Assembly: GCF_029846275.1 (NCBI RefSeq)
Contig: NZ_JARVWS010000001.1
Span: 1,488,001 to 1,552,000, forward strand
Length of the DNA stretch: 64,000 nt
Source of the DNA: Nocardioides sp. CER19
GTDB lineage: Bacteria; Actinomycetota; Actinomycetes; Propionibacteriales; Nocardioidaceae
Reading direction: 5' to 3'
The notes beneath the pieces are model-generated. The model was not told the DNA's origin and ran no database searches. It was given only the letters and a program-made list of their open reading frames with translations. Positions 41,175 through 51,918 of the stretch are shown in pieces. Made by a program: the position numbers and the translations under genes. Positions within the stretch are counted from its first letter, which is position 1. Each line of letters begins with the position of its first letter.

Positions 41175-42985
41175 CGGGCGGGCGCCCGACCGACGCCGCC
41201 GCCCCCAACGCGCTCCCTCCGGCATGGCCGGAGCGGGCGGCGTGGGGCACGGCCACGTCCCTGCGTGCCTGGCAGCAGGCGGCGATGACGAGCTACTTCA
41301 CCGACCTGCCGCGCGACTTCCTCGCCGTCGCGACGCCCGGCGCCGGCAAGACGACGTTCGCGCTGTCGGTGGCGAGCGAGCTGCTCGGTCGCCGGATGAT
41401 CGACCGGATCGTCATCGTCGCGCCGACCGAGCACCTCAAGGTCCAGTGGGCCGAGGCGGCCAGCCGCGCCGGCATCCCGATCGACCCCAACTACTCGGCG
41501 GGGCAGGGCAAGACCTCGGCCGACTACCTCGGCATCGCGGTCACCTACGCCGGCGTCGCGGTGAACCCGCTGGCGATGCGGATCCGCACCGAGCGCTTCA
41601 AGACACTCGTCATCCTCGACGAGGTGCACCACGCCGGCGACGCGCTCTCGTGGGGCGAGGGCGTGCGCGAGGCGTTCGAGCCGGCCGCGCGGCGGCTGGC
41701 GCTGACCGGCACGCCGTTCCGGTCGGACGTGAACCCGATCCCGTTCGTCACCTACGCGCCCGGCGACGACGGCATCCCGCGGTCGGTGGCCGACTACACC
41801 TACGGCTACGCCGAGGCGCTGCGCGACCACGTCGTGCGCCCGGTCCTGTTCATGGCCTACTCCGGCCAGATGACCTGGCGGACCCGCGCGGGCGACGAGA
41901 TCGCCGCGCAGCTCGGCGAGCCGCTCACCAAGGACATGATCCAGCAGGCGCTCCGCACCGCCCTGGACCCGCGCGGGTCGTGGATCCCGGCCGTCCTCGC
42001 CGCCGCGGACAAGCGGCTCTCCGAGGTACGCCGGCACGTGCCCGACGCGGGTGCGCTGGTCATCGCCACCGACCAGGACTCGGCGCGTTCCTACGCCAAG
42101 ACCCTCAAGGAGATCACCGGCGAGTCACCGACCGTGGTGCTCTCCGACGAGAAGGCGGCGTCGAAGAAGATCGCCGCGTTCAGCGCCGACGACAGCCGCT
42201 GGATGGTCGCGGTCAGGATGGTGTCCGAGGGGGTCGACGTACCTCGTCTGGCCGTCGGCGTCTACGCGACCACCACCTCGACCCCGCTGTTCTTCGCGCA
42301 GGCCGTCGGCCGCTTCGTGCGGTCCCGGTCGCGTGGTGAGACGGCGAGCGTGTTCCTGCCGTCCGTGCCCGGCCTGCTCGGGCTCGCCGCCGAGCTCGAG
42401 GTGGCCCGCGACCACGTCCTCGGCAAGAAGATCACCGACGAGGGCGACATCTTCGCCGCGGAGGACGCGCTCATGGCGCAGGCCAACGCGAGCGAGTCGG
42501 CCAGCGCCGAGGAGGAGGGGCTCCCGTTCGAGGCGCTCGGCTCCGAGGCTCGCTTCGATCGCGTGCTGTTCGACGGCGGCGAGTTCGGCCACGCGGGGGA
42601 GGTGCACGTCGGTTCGGAGGAGGAGATGGACTTCCTCGGCATCCCGGGCCTGCTCGACCCCGAGTCGATGAAGCAGCTGCTCCGGCAGCGGCAGTCGGAT
42701 CGTGCCAAGCAGCAGAAGGAGCGCGCAACCACGTCCGAGGAGGCGCGCGAGCGTGCCGCCGACTCCCTCGCGGACGTCTCCACCCACGAGCAGCTGGCCG
42801 TCCTCCGGCGCGAGCTCAACGGGCTGGTGGCCGCCTGGAACCACCGCACCGGGCAGCCGCACGGCATCACCCACGCCGCGCTGCGCAAGGAGTGCGGCGG
42901 CCCCGCGGCGGCGGTGGCGAACGCCGACCAGCTCCGGACGCGGATCGACCGCATCCGCGAGTGGGCGACCCGCAAGACGTCCTGA
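41171..42985 (+). CDS. Superfamily 2 DEAD/DEAH-box helicase
   Basis: 604 residues from the GTG at 41171. Motif I ATPGAGKTTF, motif II DEVHH (a DEAH variant), motif III TGTPF, and motif VI AQAVGRFVRSRSRG; the C-terminal third (about 440-604) is charged and helical (RQRQSDRAKQQKERATTSEEAR) and may bind nucleic acid or partners. These actinobacterial helicases are related to the XPB/UvsW-type or restriction-enzyme helicase modules; the substrate is unknown. It is translationally coupled to the DUF3039 gene. Confidence 0.85.
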   Translation: MTGGRPTDAAAPNALPPAWPERAAWGTATSLRAWQQAAMTSYFTDLPRDFLAVATPGAGKTTFALSVASELLGRRMIDRIVIVAPTEHLKVQWAEAASRAGIPIDPNYSAGQGKTSADYLGIAVTYAGVAVNPLAMRIRTERFKTLVILDEVHHAGDALSWGEGVREAFEPAARRLALTGTPFRSDVNPIPFVTYAPGDDGIPRSVADYTYGYAEALRDHVVRPVLFMAYSGQMTWRTRAGDEIAAQLGEPLTKDMIQQALRTALDPRGSWIPAVLAAADKRLSEVRRHVPDAGALVIATDQDSARSYAKTLKEITGESPTVVLSDEKAASKKIAAFSADDSRWMVAVRMVSEGVDVPRLAVGVYATTTSTPLFFAQAVGRFVRSRSRGETASVFLPSVPGLLGLAAELEVARDHVLGKKITDEGDIFAAEDALMAQANASESASAEEEGLPFEALGSEARFDRVLFDGGEFGHAGEVHVGSEEEMDFLGIPGLLDPESMKQLLRQRQSDRAKQQKERATTSEEARERAADSLADVSTHEQLAVLRRELNGLVAAWNHRTGQPHGITHAALRKECGGPAAAVANADQLRTRIDRIREWATRKTS

Positions 42986-43007
42986 CGTCCTCCTCCGGCG
43001 ACACCCG

Positions 43008-43041
43008 GGTCGCCCTGGCCGTGAACTCGACCAGGGCGACC
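43008..43041. terminator. Bidirectional terminator between converging genes
   Basis: Perfect 11-bp stem GGTCGCCCTGG (43008-43018) with CCAGGGCGACC (43031-43041) and a 12-base loop, lying midway between the converging helicase and MFS genes. Confidence 0.75.
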
Positions 43042-43065
43042 TCGCCGCCTGCTGGAGCGGGACGA

Positions 43066-44325
43066 TCAGTCGGCGTCGCCGACCAGCACGTCCTCGGCCT
43101 CCTCGGCAGAGCCGTGCGACGGGGTGTCGGTCGTGGTGGGGACGAACCGCTTGAAGCTGAGCAGCAGGACCACGGCCAGGAAGGTCGCACCCGCGCCCAT
43201 CCAGAACGGCGCGTGGATGTTGTGCTCGAGCAGCTTGCCGGCGAGGTACGGGCCGACCGAGGCGCCGGCGAAGCGCACGAAGGAGTACGCCGCCGAGGCG
43301 ACCGGCCGCGGCACGGGGGCCGAGCCCATCACCAGCGTGGTGATGACCGTGTTGTTGATGCCCAGGAACGCGCCGGCGAGGATCACGCAGACCACGATGA
43401 CGGGCTTGTGGTCGGTCCAGATCGCCATGATGGCGAGCAGGGCCGCGAAGCCGACGAGGGCGACGACGATGGTGGCGACGGTGCCGATCCTCGACTCGAT
43501 CCAGGGCGCGCCCCAGATCGAGAAGAAGGCGAGCAGCAGGCCCCAGCCGAAGAAGATCCAGCCCACGTTCGAGGCGCTGGTCTGCAGCGGGAACGGCGCG
43601 GCCAGCATCAGGGTGAAGAAGCCGAAGTTGTAGAGCAGCGAGGTCAGCGCGACGACGAGCAGGCCCGGGTACTTCAGCGCCTTGATCGGGTCGGCGACCG
43701 AGGTCTTCGGACCTTGCGGGGGGATCGACGGGAGGAAGACCATCGTGGCGACCAGTGCGATGCACATGAGGACCGCGACACCGAAGAACGGGGCGCGCCA
43801 GGAGATCCCGCCGAGCTGGCCGCCGACGATCGGGCCGAGCCCGATGCCGATGCCGAGCGCCGACTCGTAGAGCAGGACGGCCTGCTTCAGCGAGCCCGCG
43901 GCGAGGGTCACGATCGTGGCCAGTGACGTCGCGATGAAGAGGGCGTTGCCCAGGCCCCAGAAGGCACGGGCCGCGACGATCCCGCCGATGCTGTCCATGG
44001 CCCCAGCCACAGCGGAGAACACCACGATGAGCACGAGGCCGGCGAGCAGCGTCTTCTTCGCACCGATCCGGCTGGACACGAAGCCGGTGATCAGCATCGC
44101 CACGCCGGTGACGGCCATGTAGGAGGTGAACAGCAGCGAGACCTGGCCGGCGGTGGCATGCAGGTCCTGCGCGATCGAGGTGAGGATCGGGTCCACGAGG
44201 CCGAGGCCCATGAACGAGATCACGCAGGCGAACGCGACCGCCCAGACGGCGCGTGGCTGCTTCAAGAACGAACCGGTCTCCTGGACGGAGGCGGGCGAGT
44301 GACTGGTACTGGCGGCGGCGGCCAT
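43066..44325 (-). CDS. MFS transporter (drug efflux type)
   Basis: 419-residue transporter with 12 predicted TM helices. The inter-helix segment between TM2 and TM3 reads GFVSSRIGAKKTLLAG, the MFS motif A pattern, and GIGIGLGPIVGGQLGGISW is the motif C pattern of antiporters. This points to proton-driven efflux of a small organic compound. The start overlaps the marR stop by one base (TGATG), so it is co-translated with, and probably controlled by, the MarR regulator. Confidence 0.87.
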   Translation of the reverse strand: MAAAASTSHSPASVQETGSFLKQPRAVWAVAFACVISFMGLGLVDPILTSIAQDLHATAGQVSLLFTSYMAVTGVAMLITGFVSSRIGAKKTLLAGLVLIVVFSAVAGAMDSIGGIVAARAFWGLGNALFIATSLATIVTLAAGSLKQAVLLYESALGIGIGLGPIVGGQLGGISWRAPFFGVAVLMCIALVATMVFLPSIPPQGPKTSVADPIKALKYPGLLVVALTSLLYNFGFFTLMLAAPFPLQTSASNVGWIFFGWGLLLAFFSIWGAPWIESRIGTVATIVVALVGFAALLAIMAIWTDHKPVIVVCVILAGAFLGINNTVITTLVMGSAPVPRPVASAAYSFVRFAGASVGPYLAGKLLEHNIHAPFWMGAGATFLAVVLLLSFKRFVPTTTDTPSHGSAEEAEDVLVGDAD

Positions 44326-44792
44326 CAGATCCTCTCGGGTCGGGTTCCCCTGTTCGCGCCGCTCATCGGGTCGGGCTCCAGCAGGTCACGCAGGACGGAC
44401 ACGGCCGTCGCGAGATCCTCCTGGGTCCGGTTGTGCGCCCGCAGCCGCTCCGTGATCGCCGTCGCCCAGGCGTCACGCTGGGTGGCGAGCACGTTGCTGC
44501 CCTCGTGGGTCAGGCTGACCACGCTGCTCCGTGCGTCGACCGGGCTCGGATCCTTGGCCACGAGGCCCGCTTCGGCCAGGTTGGCCACGGCGGCCGACAT
44601 CGTCGGCTGGGAGCAGCGGTCGAGCTTGGCGAGCTGGGTCACTCCGAGAGGGCCGTGCTCGTCGAGCAGGGAGAGCACCCGAACGCCAGCCGGAGCGTCG
44701 ATGTTCCGACGCAGCGACCGCACGAGACGGGCCGTGTAGATGACCAGGTCCGTGCTCAGGGCCAGGGAGGCGTGGGTCAGCTGCGAGTGCAT
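44325..44792 (-). CDS. MarR-family transcriptional regulator
   Basis: 155 residues with a winged HTH: LSLLDEHGPLGVTQLAKLDRCSQPTMSAAVANLAEAGLVAKDPSPVDARSS..SLTHEG. MarR proteins usually repress their own operon and release on binding a phenolic or antibiotic-like ligand. The ATG at 44792 lies 6 bases after the strong -10 TACAAT. A palindrome at 44809-44829 sits just upstream of this -10 and is a probable auto-operator controlling marR and the MFS gene. Confidence 0.9.
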   Translation of the reverse strand: MHSQLTHASLALSTDLVIYTARLVRSLRRNIDAPAGVRVLSLLDEHGPLGVTQLAKLDRCSQPTMSAAVANLAEAGLVAKDPSPVDARSSVVSLTHEGSNVLATQRDAWATAITERLRAHNRTQEDLATAVSVLRDLLEPDPMSGANRGTRPERI

Positions 44793-44808
44793 GATGAGAT
44801 TGTACGCG

Positions 44809-44829
44809 ATGCATAGGGAGACTATGTAT
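44809..44829. promoter_or_regulatory. Palindrome upstream of marR, probable operator
   Basis: CATAG (44812-44816) and CTATG (44822-44826) around GGAGA, extended by near-matching flanks to a 21-base dyad (ATGCATAG/CTATGTAT, 7 of 8 matches). It lies between the -10 and -35 regions of the marR promoter (-10 TACAAT, 44804-44799 on the minus strand), a typical MarR site position. Confidence 0.55.
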
Positions 44830-44871
44830 TGATGGCAATCCTACGCCGGTCCACCGGGATGGCGAAATCCC

Positions 44872-46110
44872 TCAGCCCACGGAGGTCGCGGCGGGCACCG
44901 TGGCCGTGCGGGCGAGCGCGCGTACGGGCGCCGCGCCGAGGGTCAGCAGCGAGACGGCGACGTAGAGGCACCCGGCGACCGTGAGGACCTGGCCGATCCC
45001 GTAGACCTCGGCGAGCGGACCCATCGCGAGCTGGCCGATCGGAACCGTGACCATCGAGCCGAGCTGGTCGTAGGAGTAGGCGCGGGACAGCATCTGGCCG
45101 GGCACGTTCTCCTGCACCGCGACGTGCCACCCGAGGCTGAACGTCTGCACGCCGATACCCGACAGGAGGGCGGCGACCATCAGCGGGACCGTCGAGGGCC
45201 AGACGCCCAGCGCGATCATCGGCAGCCCGAAGAGTGCCCCCGAGAGCAGCCCGGCGACGAGCGGTCGCTCGAGCCGCCACTTCATGAGCGCGAGGGTCAT
45301 GGCCAGCGCGCCGAGCGCCTGGGCGGACATCGCCAGGCCCCAGCCGTGGGCGCCGATCGACGTGTCGTGGGCGCGGACGGGACCCAGGGCCGTCAGGCCG
45401 CCCTCGGCGAGGGCGTTGAGCAGCCCGCACACCCCGACCACCAGCCAGAGCCAGGTGGTCGTGCGGAAGTAGTGCCAGCCCTCCTCGAGCTCGTCGAGCA
45501 TCGAACGGCCGGTGGCAGCCCCGCGCGGCAGCGAGACGGGCAGCAGCAGGAGCGCGGCGACCAGCCACGTCGCCGCGTCGATGAGCAGCGCCCAGCCGGA
45601 GCCGACGCCGATCACGAGCGCAGCCGCCACGCTCGGCCCGATGACCATCAGCGACGCCCGCGTCAGGGAGAGCAGCGCGTTGGCCTGCTGCAGCTGGTCG
45701 CGGGGCACGAGCCGGGGGACGATGCCGTTCATCGCCGGCAGTCCGGGCGCGACGACCACTCCGTTGGCCGCCGCGAGGACGACCATCGACCAGAGCTCGG
45801 CGTGACCGCTGACGACGAGCAGAGCGAGGGCGCCGCGGACGAGGCCGGCGAGGACGTTCGACGTCTGGACCACCCGCTGCGGTCCCCAGCGATCGGCCAG
45901 CACGCCACCGAGGAGCAGGAAGACCACGAGCGGCACCGTGTACGCCGCCAGGACGATGCCGAGCGACGCCGTGCCGTCGTCGACGGCCAGCACCGCGAAG
46001 GCGAGCGCGACCGGCGACATGGTGTTGCCGACCAGGTTGACGGAGCGGGAGAGGAAGTACCACCGGAAGGGTCGCTCACGGAGCGGGGACATCGCCGAGA
46101 TCGAAGTCAC
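44872..46110 (-). CDS. MFS transporter (EntS-like exporter group)
   Basis: 412 residues, 12 predicted TM helices, beginning FRWYFLSRSVNLVGNTMSPVALAFAVL, typical of the MFS_3/EntS-like group of exporters; GGVLADRWGPQRVV is motif A. It has no neighbouring biosynthetic genes to show a substrate. A GTG start follows TAAGGT by 6 bases. It is a separate unit from the MarR/MFS operon, ending 79 bases from the marR start. Confidence 0.83.
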   Translation of the reverse strand: MTSISAMSPLRERPFRWYFLSRSVNLVGNTMSPVALAFAVLAVDDGTASLGIVLAAYTVPLVVFLLLGGVLADRWGPQRVVQTSNVLAGLVRGALALLVVSGHAELWSMVVLAAANGVVVAPGLPAMNGIVPRLVPRDQLQQANALLSLTRASLMVIGPSVAAALVIGVGSGWALLIDAATWLVAALLLLPVSLPRGAATGRSMLDELEEGWHYFRTTTWLWLVVGVCGLLNALAEGGLTALGPVRAHDTSIGAHGWGLAMSAQALGALAMTLALMKWRLERPLVAGLLSGALFGLPMIALGVWPSTVPLMVAALLSGIGVQTFSLGWHVAVQENVPGQMLSRAYSYDQLGSMVTVPIGQLAMGPLAEVYGIGQVLTVAGCLYVAVSLLTLGAAPVRALARTATVPAATSVG

Positions 46111-46200
46111 CAGCGGACCTTAACCCTGTGGCCTCCGTCTCGTCAGCGTCTCGCGCAGTGCCAGGACCCGGGTCCCTGCACGGGGTCGGGCGGACGGGGC

Positions 46201-46776
46201 TCAGGCGAGGGAGACGCCGGCCGTCCTCAGCTCCTCGACAGCGGCGGCCGTCGAGGTGGGCGCGACCCCCACCGACAGGTCCGCGAGCAGGGTCACCGCG
46301 AAGCCCTCGCGCACCGCGTCGAGCGCGGTGGCCCGCACGCAGTAGTCGGTCGCGATGCCGCACACGTCGACGCTCGTGACCCGGCGCTCGCGCAGCCACG
46401 CCGCCAGCGCGGTGCCGCCCGTCGTACGGCCCTCGAACCCGGAGTAGGCCGCCGCGTGCTCGCCCTTCGTGAAGATCGCCTCGAACGGCTCGGGGTCGAG
46501 GTTGGGGTGGAACGCCTCGCCGTCGGTGCCGACCACGCAGTGGGCCGGCCAGGAGTCGCGGAAGTCGGGCTCGCGGGAGAAGTGGTGCCCCGGGTCGATG
46601 TGGTGGTCCTTGGTCGCCACGACGTGGTCATAGCTGACCGCGCCGGGCAGTCCGGCGGCCCGGGCCCGCAGCAGGGCCCCGATGTCGCTGGCGACGCGGG
46701 CGCCGCCCGCGACGGGCAGGGAGCCGCCCTCGCAGAAGTCGTTCTGCACGTCGACGACGATCAGCGCGCTGGCCAT
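46201..46776 (-). CDS. pncA: Nicotinamidase PncA
   Basis: 191-residue isochorismatase-fold amidase that converts nicotinamide to nicotinate in NAD salvage. The catalytic aspartate is in [14 protein letters not shown], the lysine in IFTKGEH and the cysteine in [15 protein letters not shown]; metal ligands appear in [13 protein letters not shown]. The ATG lies 6 bases after TACCCT. The next enzyme of the pathway, PncB, is encoded just upstream in the same direction. Confidence 0.95.
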   Translation of the reverse strand: MASALIVVDVQNDFCEGGSLPVAGGARVASDIGALLRARAAGLPGAVSYDHVVATKDHHIDPGHHFSREPDFRDSWPAHCVVGTDGEAFHPNLDPEPFEAIFTKGEHAAAYSGFEGRTTGGTALAAWLRERRVTSVDVCGIATDYCVRATALDAVREGFAVTLLADLSVGVAPTSTAAAVEELRTAGVSLA

Positions 46777-46796
46777 GGACCGAGGGTAGACCCGGC

Positions 46797-48083
46797 TCAG
46801 GCGAACAACGTCGGGATGACCGGCTCGCCCTTGGCCATCGACTGGGCCGCGAGCGGGAGCTCGGCCCGCGAGGCCGCGTGGCGGTCGCGTGCTGCGGTCA
46901 GCGGCTCGCGCCCGACGATCTCGCCCTTCTCGACCAGCCGGACCAGGAGGGCCCGGTCGTCGCCGTCGTCGACCGGGGCGGTGCCGATCCCGATCACCTC
47001 GGCCTCGGCGACGCCGCGGGACGAGCGGCGGCGCAGCGCGTACTTGCGGCCGCCGAGCGAGCCCTTGTCGATGCTCTTCTTGGCGACCGAGACCAGCTCG
47101 CCGTCCGCGCCCTCCCGGGCGACCAGCTTGTAGACGAAGCCGCTCGTCGGGTGGCCGCTGCCTGTGACGAGCTCGGTGCCGACGCCGTAGCCGTCGACGG
47201 GTGCCGCGGCCAGGGCAGCGATCGCGAACTCGTCCAGGTCGCTGGTGACGATGATCTTCGTCTGCCTCGCCCCGAGCGAGTCGAGCTGCTCGCGGACCTG
47301 CACCGCGAGCACGCCCAGGTCGCCGGAGTCGAGCCGGACGGCGCCGAGCGAGGGTCCGGCCACCTCGACGCCGAGACGGACCGCCTGCGCGATGTCGTAG
47401 GTGTCGACGAGCAGCGTCGTCCCGACGCCGAGCGAAGTCACCTGCGCACGGAACGCCTGCTCCTCGGTGTCGTGGAGGAGCGTGAACGAGTGCGCGCTGG
47501 TGCCGGTCGTCGGGACGCCGTAGCGGCGCGCCGCCAGGTTGGAGCTCGCCTCGAACCCTGCGACGTACGCCGCCCGGGCGGCCGCGACGGCAGCGACCTC
47601 GTGGGTCCGCCGCGACCCCATCTCGATGCACGGCCGGCCGCCGGCGGCCATCGTCATCCGGGAGGCCGCGGACGCGACCGCCGAGTCGTGGTTGTAGATC
47701 GACAGCAGCACGGTCTCGAGGAGAACGGCCTCCGCGAACGTGGACTCGACGACCAGCAGCGGCGAGTTGGGGAAGTAGAGCTCGCCCTCGGCGTAGCCCC
47801 ACACGTCACCGGAGAAGCGGTAGTCGGCGAGCCACGAGAGCGTCGGCGCGTCGACCACCCCGTCGAGCGCCGCGAGCGTGTCGTCGTCGAACCGGAACGC
47901 CTCCAGGGCGTCGAGGGCCCGGCCGACACCGGCCACGACGCCGTACCGCCTGCCCTCGGGGAGCCGCCGGGGGAACAGCTCGAAGACCGACCGTCGGCCG
48001 GCCGTGCCGGCGGCCAGGGCCGCCTGCAGCATGGTCAGCTCGTAGTGGTCGGTGAGCAGCGCTGTCGAGTCCACGGGCGCCAT
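46797..48083 (-). CDS. pncB: Nicotinate phosphoribosyltransferase
   Basis: 428 residues from the ATG at 48083 ([22 protein letters not shown]), the normal N-terminus. Characteristic segments are [46 protein letters not shown] and [13 protein letters not shown]. It makes nicotinate mononucleotide from nicotinate and PRPP, using the product of PncA, whose gene starts 20 bases downstream. It is divergent from clpS with overlapping -10 elements, as in the mycobacterial pncB1-clpS pair. Confidence 0.95.
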   Translation of the reverse strand: MAPVDSTALLTDHYELTMLQAALAAGTAGRRSVFELFPRRLPEGRRYGVVAGVGRALDALEAFRFDDDTLAALDGVVDAPTLSWLADYRFSGDVWGYAEGELYFPNSPLLVVESTFAEAVLLETVLLSIYNHDSAVASAASRMTMAAGGRPCIEMGSRRTHEVAAVAAARAAYVAGFEASSNLAARRYGVPTTGTSAHSFTLLHDTEEQAFRAQVTSLGVGTTLLVDTYDIAQAVRLGVEVAGPSLGAVRLDSGDLGVLAVQVREQLDSLGARQTKIIVTSDLDEFAIAALAAAPVDGYGVGTELVTGSGHPTSGFVYKLVAREGADGELVSVAKKSIDKGSLGGRKYALRRRSSRGVAEAEVIGIGTAPVDDGDDRALLVRLVEKGEIVGREPLTAARDRHAASRAELPLAAQSMAKGEPVIPTLFA

Positions 48084-48088
48084 CGTGG

Positions 48089-48095
48089 CACGATG
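48089..48095. promoter_or_regulatory. Shared bidirectional -10 region of pncB and clpS
   Basis: 18 bases separate the ATG codons at 48083 (minus) and 48102 (plus). CACGAT (48089-48094) is the plus-strand hexamer, 7 bases before clpS; CATCGT (complement of 48090-48095) is the minus-strand hexamer, 6 bases before pncB. They overlap by five bases, the same geometry as at 32655-32661. Confidence 0.55.
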
Positions 48096-48101
48096 GGCCC
48101 C

Positions 48102-48395
48102 ATGTCCGCGCCGAGCCCGGTCGAGCTTGACGAGCCCGTCACCGACGATGTCACCCTTCCGGCCACGCCTTGGACCACCGTCGTGTGGAACGACCCGGTG
48201 AACCTGATGTCGTACGTCACGTTCGTGTTCCAGAAGTACTTCGGCTACTCGAAGAAGAAGGCGGAGAAGCTGATGCTGGAGGTCCACGAGGACGGCCGCT
48301 CCGCGGTCAGCTCGGGAAGCCGCGAGGAGATGGAGCGCGACGTGCAGGCGATGCACGAGTACGGCCTGTGGGCGACCCTGGAGAAGCAGGAATGA
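48102..48395 (+). CDS. clpS: ATP-dependent Clp protease adaptor ClpS
   Basis: 97-residue adaptor that hands N-degron substrates to ClpAP/ClpCP. The conserved core is [20 protein letters not shown] ... [19 protein letters not shown], including the Asn-Asp substrate-pocket residues in WNDPVN. It overlaps the DUF2017 gene by four bases (ATGA) and starts the cluster shared with mycobacteria. Confidence 0.95.
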   Translation: MSAPSPVELDEPVTDDVTLPATPWTTVVWNDPVNLMSYVTFVFQKYFGYSKKKAEKLMLEVHEDGRSAVSSGSREEMERDVQAMHEYGLWATLEKQE

Positions 48396-48976
48396 CGGGC
48401 TTCACCCGGCATCGTCGCAGCGGCAGGATCATCGCCAACTTCACCGGCTTCGAGGCCGACCTGCTGCGCTCGCTGGCGGGTCAGCTCGTCGAGCTGCTGC
48501 GCAACGAGTCGGCCGCGCCGGTCGAGCGCGACCCGCTCGAGGCGATGCTCGACTTCTCCGGCCCGACCACCCTGCCGGAGGACCCGGTGCTGGCCCGGCT
48601 CTTCCCGAGCGCCTACCGCGACGACGACGAGGCGGCCGGTGACTTCAGGCGGTTCACGGAGGGCGGCTTGCGGGACGGCAAGGCGGCCGCCGCCGCGACG
48701 ATCATCGACGGACTCGAGGAGGCCGGGCTCCCGCCCGAGCTCACCGAGGAGGGGCTGATGATCGACGTCGAGCTGGACGAGCCGACGGCCGAGGCCTGGA
48801 TGCGCTCCTTCACCGACATCCGGCTCGCCCTCGCCACCCGGCTCGAGGTCGAGGAGGGCGACGAGGCCTATTGGGCGTCCCTGCCCGACGACGACCCGCG
48901 TGGCCAGGCCCACGACATCTACGACTGGGTCGGCTACCTGCAGGAGACGCTGGTCGAGGCGCTCAGCGATCGGTAG
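48392..48976 (+). CDS. DUF2017 family protein
   Basis: 194-residue acidic, mostly helical soluble protein. [22 protein letters not shown] and the C-terminal [18 protein letters not shown] match the DUF2017 family, found next to clpS in actinobacteria. The function is unknown; constant coupling to clpS (ATGA overlap) suggests a role in N-degron proteolysis. Confidence 0.87.
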   Translation: MTGFTRHRRSGRIIANFTGFEADLLRSLAGQLVELLRNESAAPVERDPLEAMLDFSGPTTLPEDPVLARLFPSAYRDDDEAAGDFRRFTEGGLRDGKAAAAATIIDGLEEAGLPPELTEEGLMIDVELDEPTAEAWMRSFTDIRLALATRLEVEEGDEAYWASLPDDDPRGQAHDIYDWVGYLQETLVEALSDR

Positions 48977-49057
48977 CCGTCCAGCGCGTGAGGATGCTCA
49001 CGTCCGTACGCCGGGCAGGGGACGGGGCGCGCCCTCGGAAGACCTAGTCTTGACGCC

Positions 49058-49495
49058 GTGCTGACCATCACCCGGGCGACGTACGACGCCATCGTCGCCC
49101 ACGCCAAGCGTGACCACCCGGACGAGGCCTGTGGCATCGTCGCGGGCCCGGAGGGGAGCGACCGTCCGGAGCGCCTGATCGAGATGGTCAACGCCGCCGG
49201 CAGCCCGACGTTCTACGAGTTCGACTCCACCGACCTGTTCCAGCTCTACAAGGAGATGGACGCACGCGACGAGGAGCCGGTGGTCGTCTACCACTCGCAC
49301 ACGGCCACCGAGGCCTACCCGAGCGTCACCGACGTCAAGCTCGCCGGCGAGCCCAACGCCCACTACGTGCTGGTCAGCACGCGCGAGCACGGCAACGACG
49401 AGGGTCCGGTCGAGTTCCGCTCGTACCGGATCGTCGACGGACAGATCACCGAGGAAGAGATCCAGGTGGTCGAAGCGTTCAGTTCCCTGGGTTAG
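49058..49495 (+). CDS. mec: Mec-like JAMM/MPN metallopeptidase (M67)
   Basis: 145-residue JAB1/MPN metalloprotease. Glu in DEACGIVAG, zinc ligands in VVYHSHTATEAYPSVTD (HxH...S..D). In Mycobacterium tuberculosis the orthologue Mec removes cysteine from the CysO-cysteine adduct, the last step of a thiocarboxylate-dependent cysteine route. The cysO and cysM genes follow here, so the same pathway is predicted. The GTG start lies 7 bases after TAGTCT (49045-49050), suggesting a leaderless mRNA. Confidence 0.92.
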   Translation: MLTITRATYDAIVAHAKRDHPDEACGIVAGPEGSDRPERLIEMVNAAGSPTFYEFDSTDLFQLYKEMDARDEEPVVVYHSHTATEAYPSVTDVKLAGEPNAHYVLVSTREHGNDEGPVEFRSYRIVDGQITEEEIQVVEAFSSLG

Positions 49496-49543
49496 CCCCG
49501 CCGAGTGCTGAGCCCATCCAGTCAGGCCCATCAAGGAGAGACC

Positions 49544-49822
49544 ATGGCCATCGAGGTCCGCATCCCGACCATCCTGCGCACCTACACCGCCGGCGAGAAG
49601 TCAGTCAGCGGCGCCGGCGGCACCCTCGCCGCCCTCATCGACGACCTCGAGGCGAACCACGCGGGCATCAAGGACCGCCTCATCGACAACGGCGACCTGC
49701 GTCGCTTCGTCAACGTCTACGTCAACGACGAGGACGTCCGCTTCCTCGGCGGCCTCGAGGCTGAGCTCAAGGACGGCGACCAGGTCGTCGTGCTGCCGGC
49801 GGTCGCCGGCGGCGCCCGCTGA
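49544..49822 (+). CDS. cysO: Sulfur carrier protein CysO (MoaD/ThiS family)
   Basis: 92-residue ubiquitin-like protein: IEVRIPTILRTYTAGEKSV, VNVYVNDEDVRFLGGL, VVVLPAVAGGAR. The diglycine receives sulfur as a thiocarboxylate, then cysteine is built on it by CysM. Unlike M. tuberculosis CysO, which ends at GG, this protein has two further residues (Ala-Arg) that must be removed first. ATG 49544 has an AAGGAGAG ribosome site. Confidence 0.92.
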   Translation: MAIEVRIPTILRTYTAGEKSVSGAGGTLAALIDDLEANHAGIKDRLIDNGDLRRFVNVYVNDEDVRFLGGLEAELKDGDQVVVLPAVAGGAR

Positions 49823-49833
49823 GCGGCGTTGCG

Positions 49834-51383
<1,550 letters not shown>

Positions 51384-51464
51384 CAGGACTGTCGGTGGCG
51401 ACCTCTAGCGTGAGACGTGCGCCGGTCACTCCGGGCCGGCCGTCGACCGAGATGGAGCACCGTC

Positions 51465-51845
51465 ATGACACAGCTGGACTGGAAGATCGAGCTCGTCCCT
51501 CTCGCCGTCTCCGACGTCGACCGCGCCGTGCGCTTCTACGGCGAGCAGGTCGGCTGGAACGTCGACTTCGACCACACCGTCCACGAGGGGCTGCGGTTCG
51601 TCCAGGTCACGCCGCAGGGGTCGGCCTGCTCGATCTGCTTCGGCCTCGGGCTCGACATGATGCCGGAGGGCTCGTCGCAGTTCATCCAGGTCGTGGTGCC
51701 GGACGCCGACGTCGCCCTCGCCTACCTCAAGGAGCGGGGAGTTGAGTGCTCGGGTGTCGACGACCTCGAGTGGGGTCGGTTCGTCTACTTCAGCGACCCC
51801 GACGGCAACCGCTGGGCGCTGCAGCAGATCGTGCGGCCGGGCTGA
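51465..51845 (+). CDS. VOC-family (glyoxalase-like) protein
   Basis: 126 residues from ATG 51465 (GGAG site). The VOC betaalphabetabetabeta repeats are seen in IELVPLAVSDVDRAVRFYGEQVGW and IQVVVPDADVALAYLKERGV, ending FVYFSDPDGNRWALQQIV. Substrate unknown; such proteins include lyases and antibiotic-binding proteins. It is not part of the mycobacterial version of this cluster (where a rhomboid protease gene sits here). Confidence 0.87.
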   Translation: MTQLDWKIELVPLAVSDVDRAVRFYGEQVGWNVDFDHTVHEGLRFVQVTPQGSACSICFGLGLDMMPEGSSQFIQVVVPDADVALAYLKERGVECSGVDDLEWGRFVYFSDPDGNRWALQQIVRPG

Positions 51846-51918
51846 CGTGACCGTGATCTCGCGTGACGTGGGTCAAGGATCCGTGCGCCAGCGGGTCCGG
51901 ACCGCCTAGCCTGCCCCT

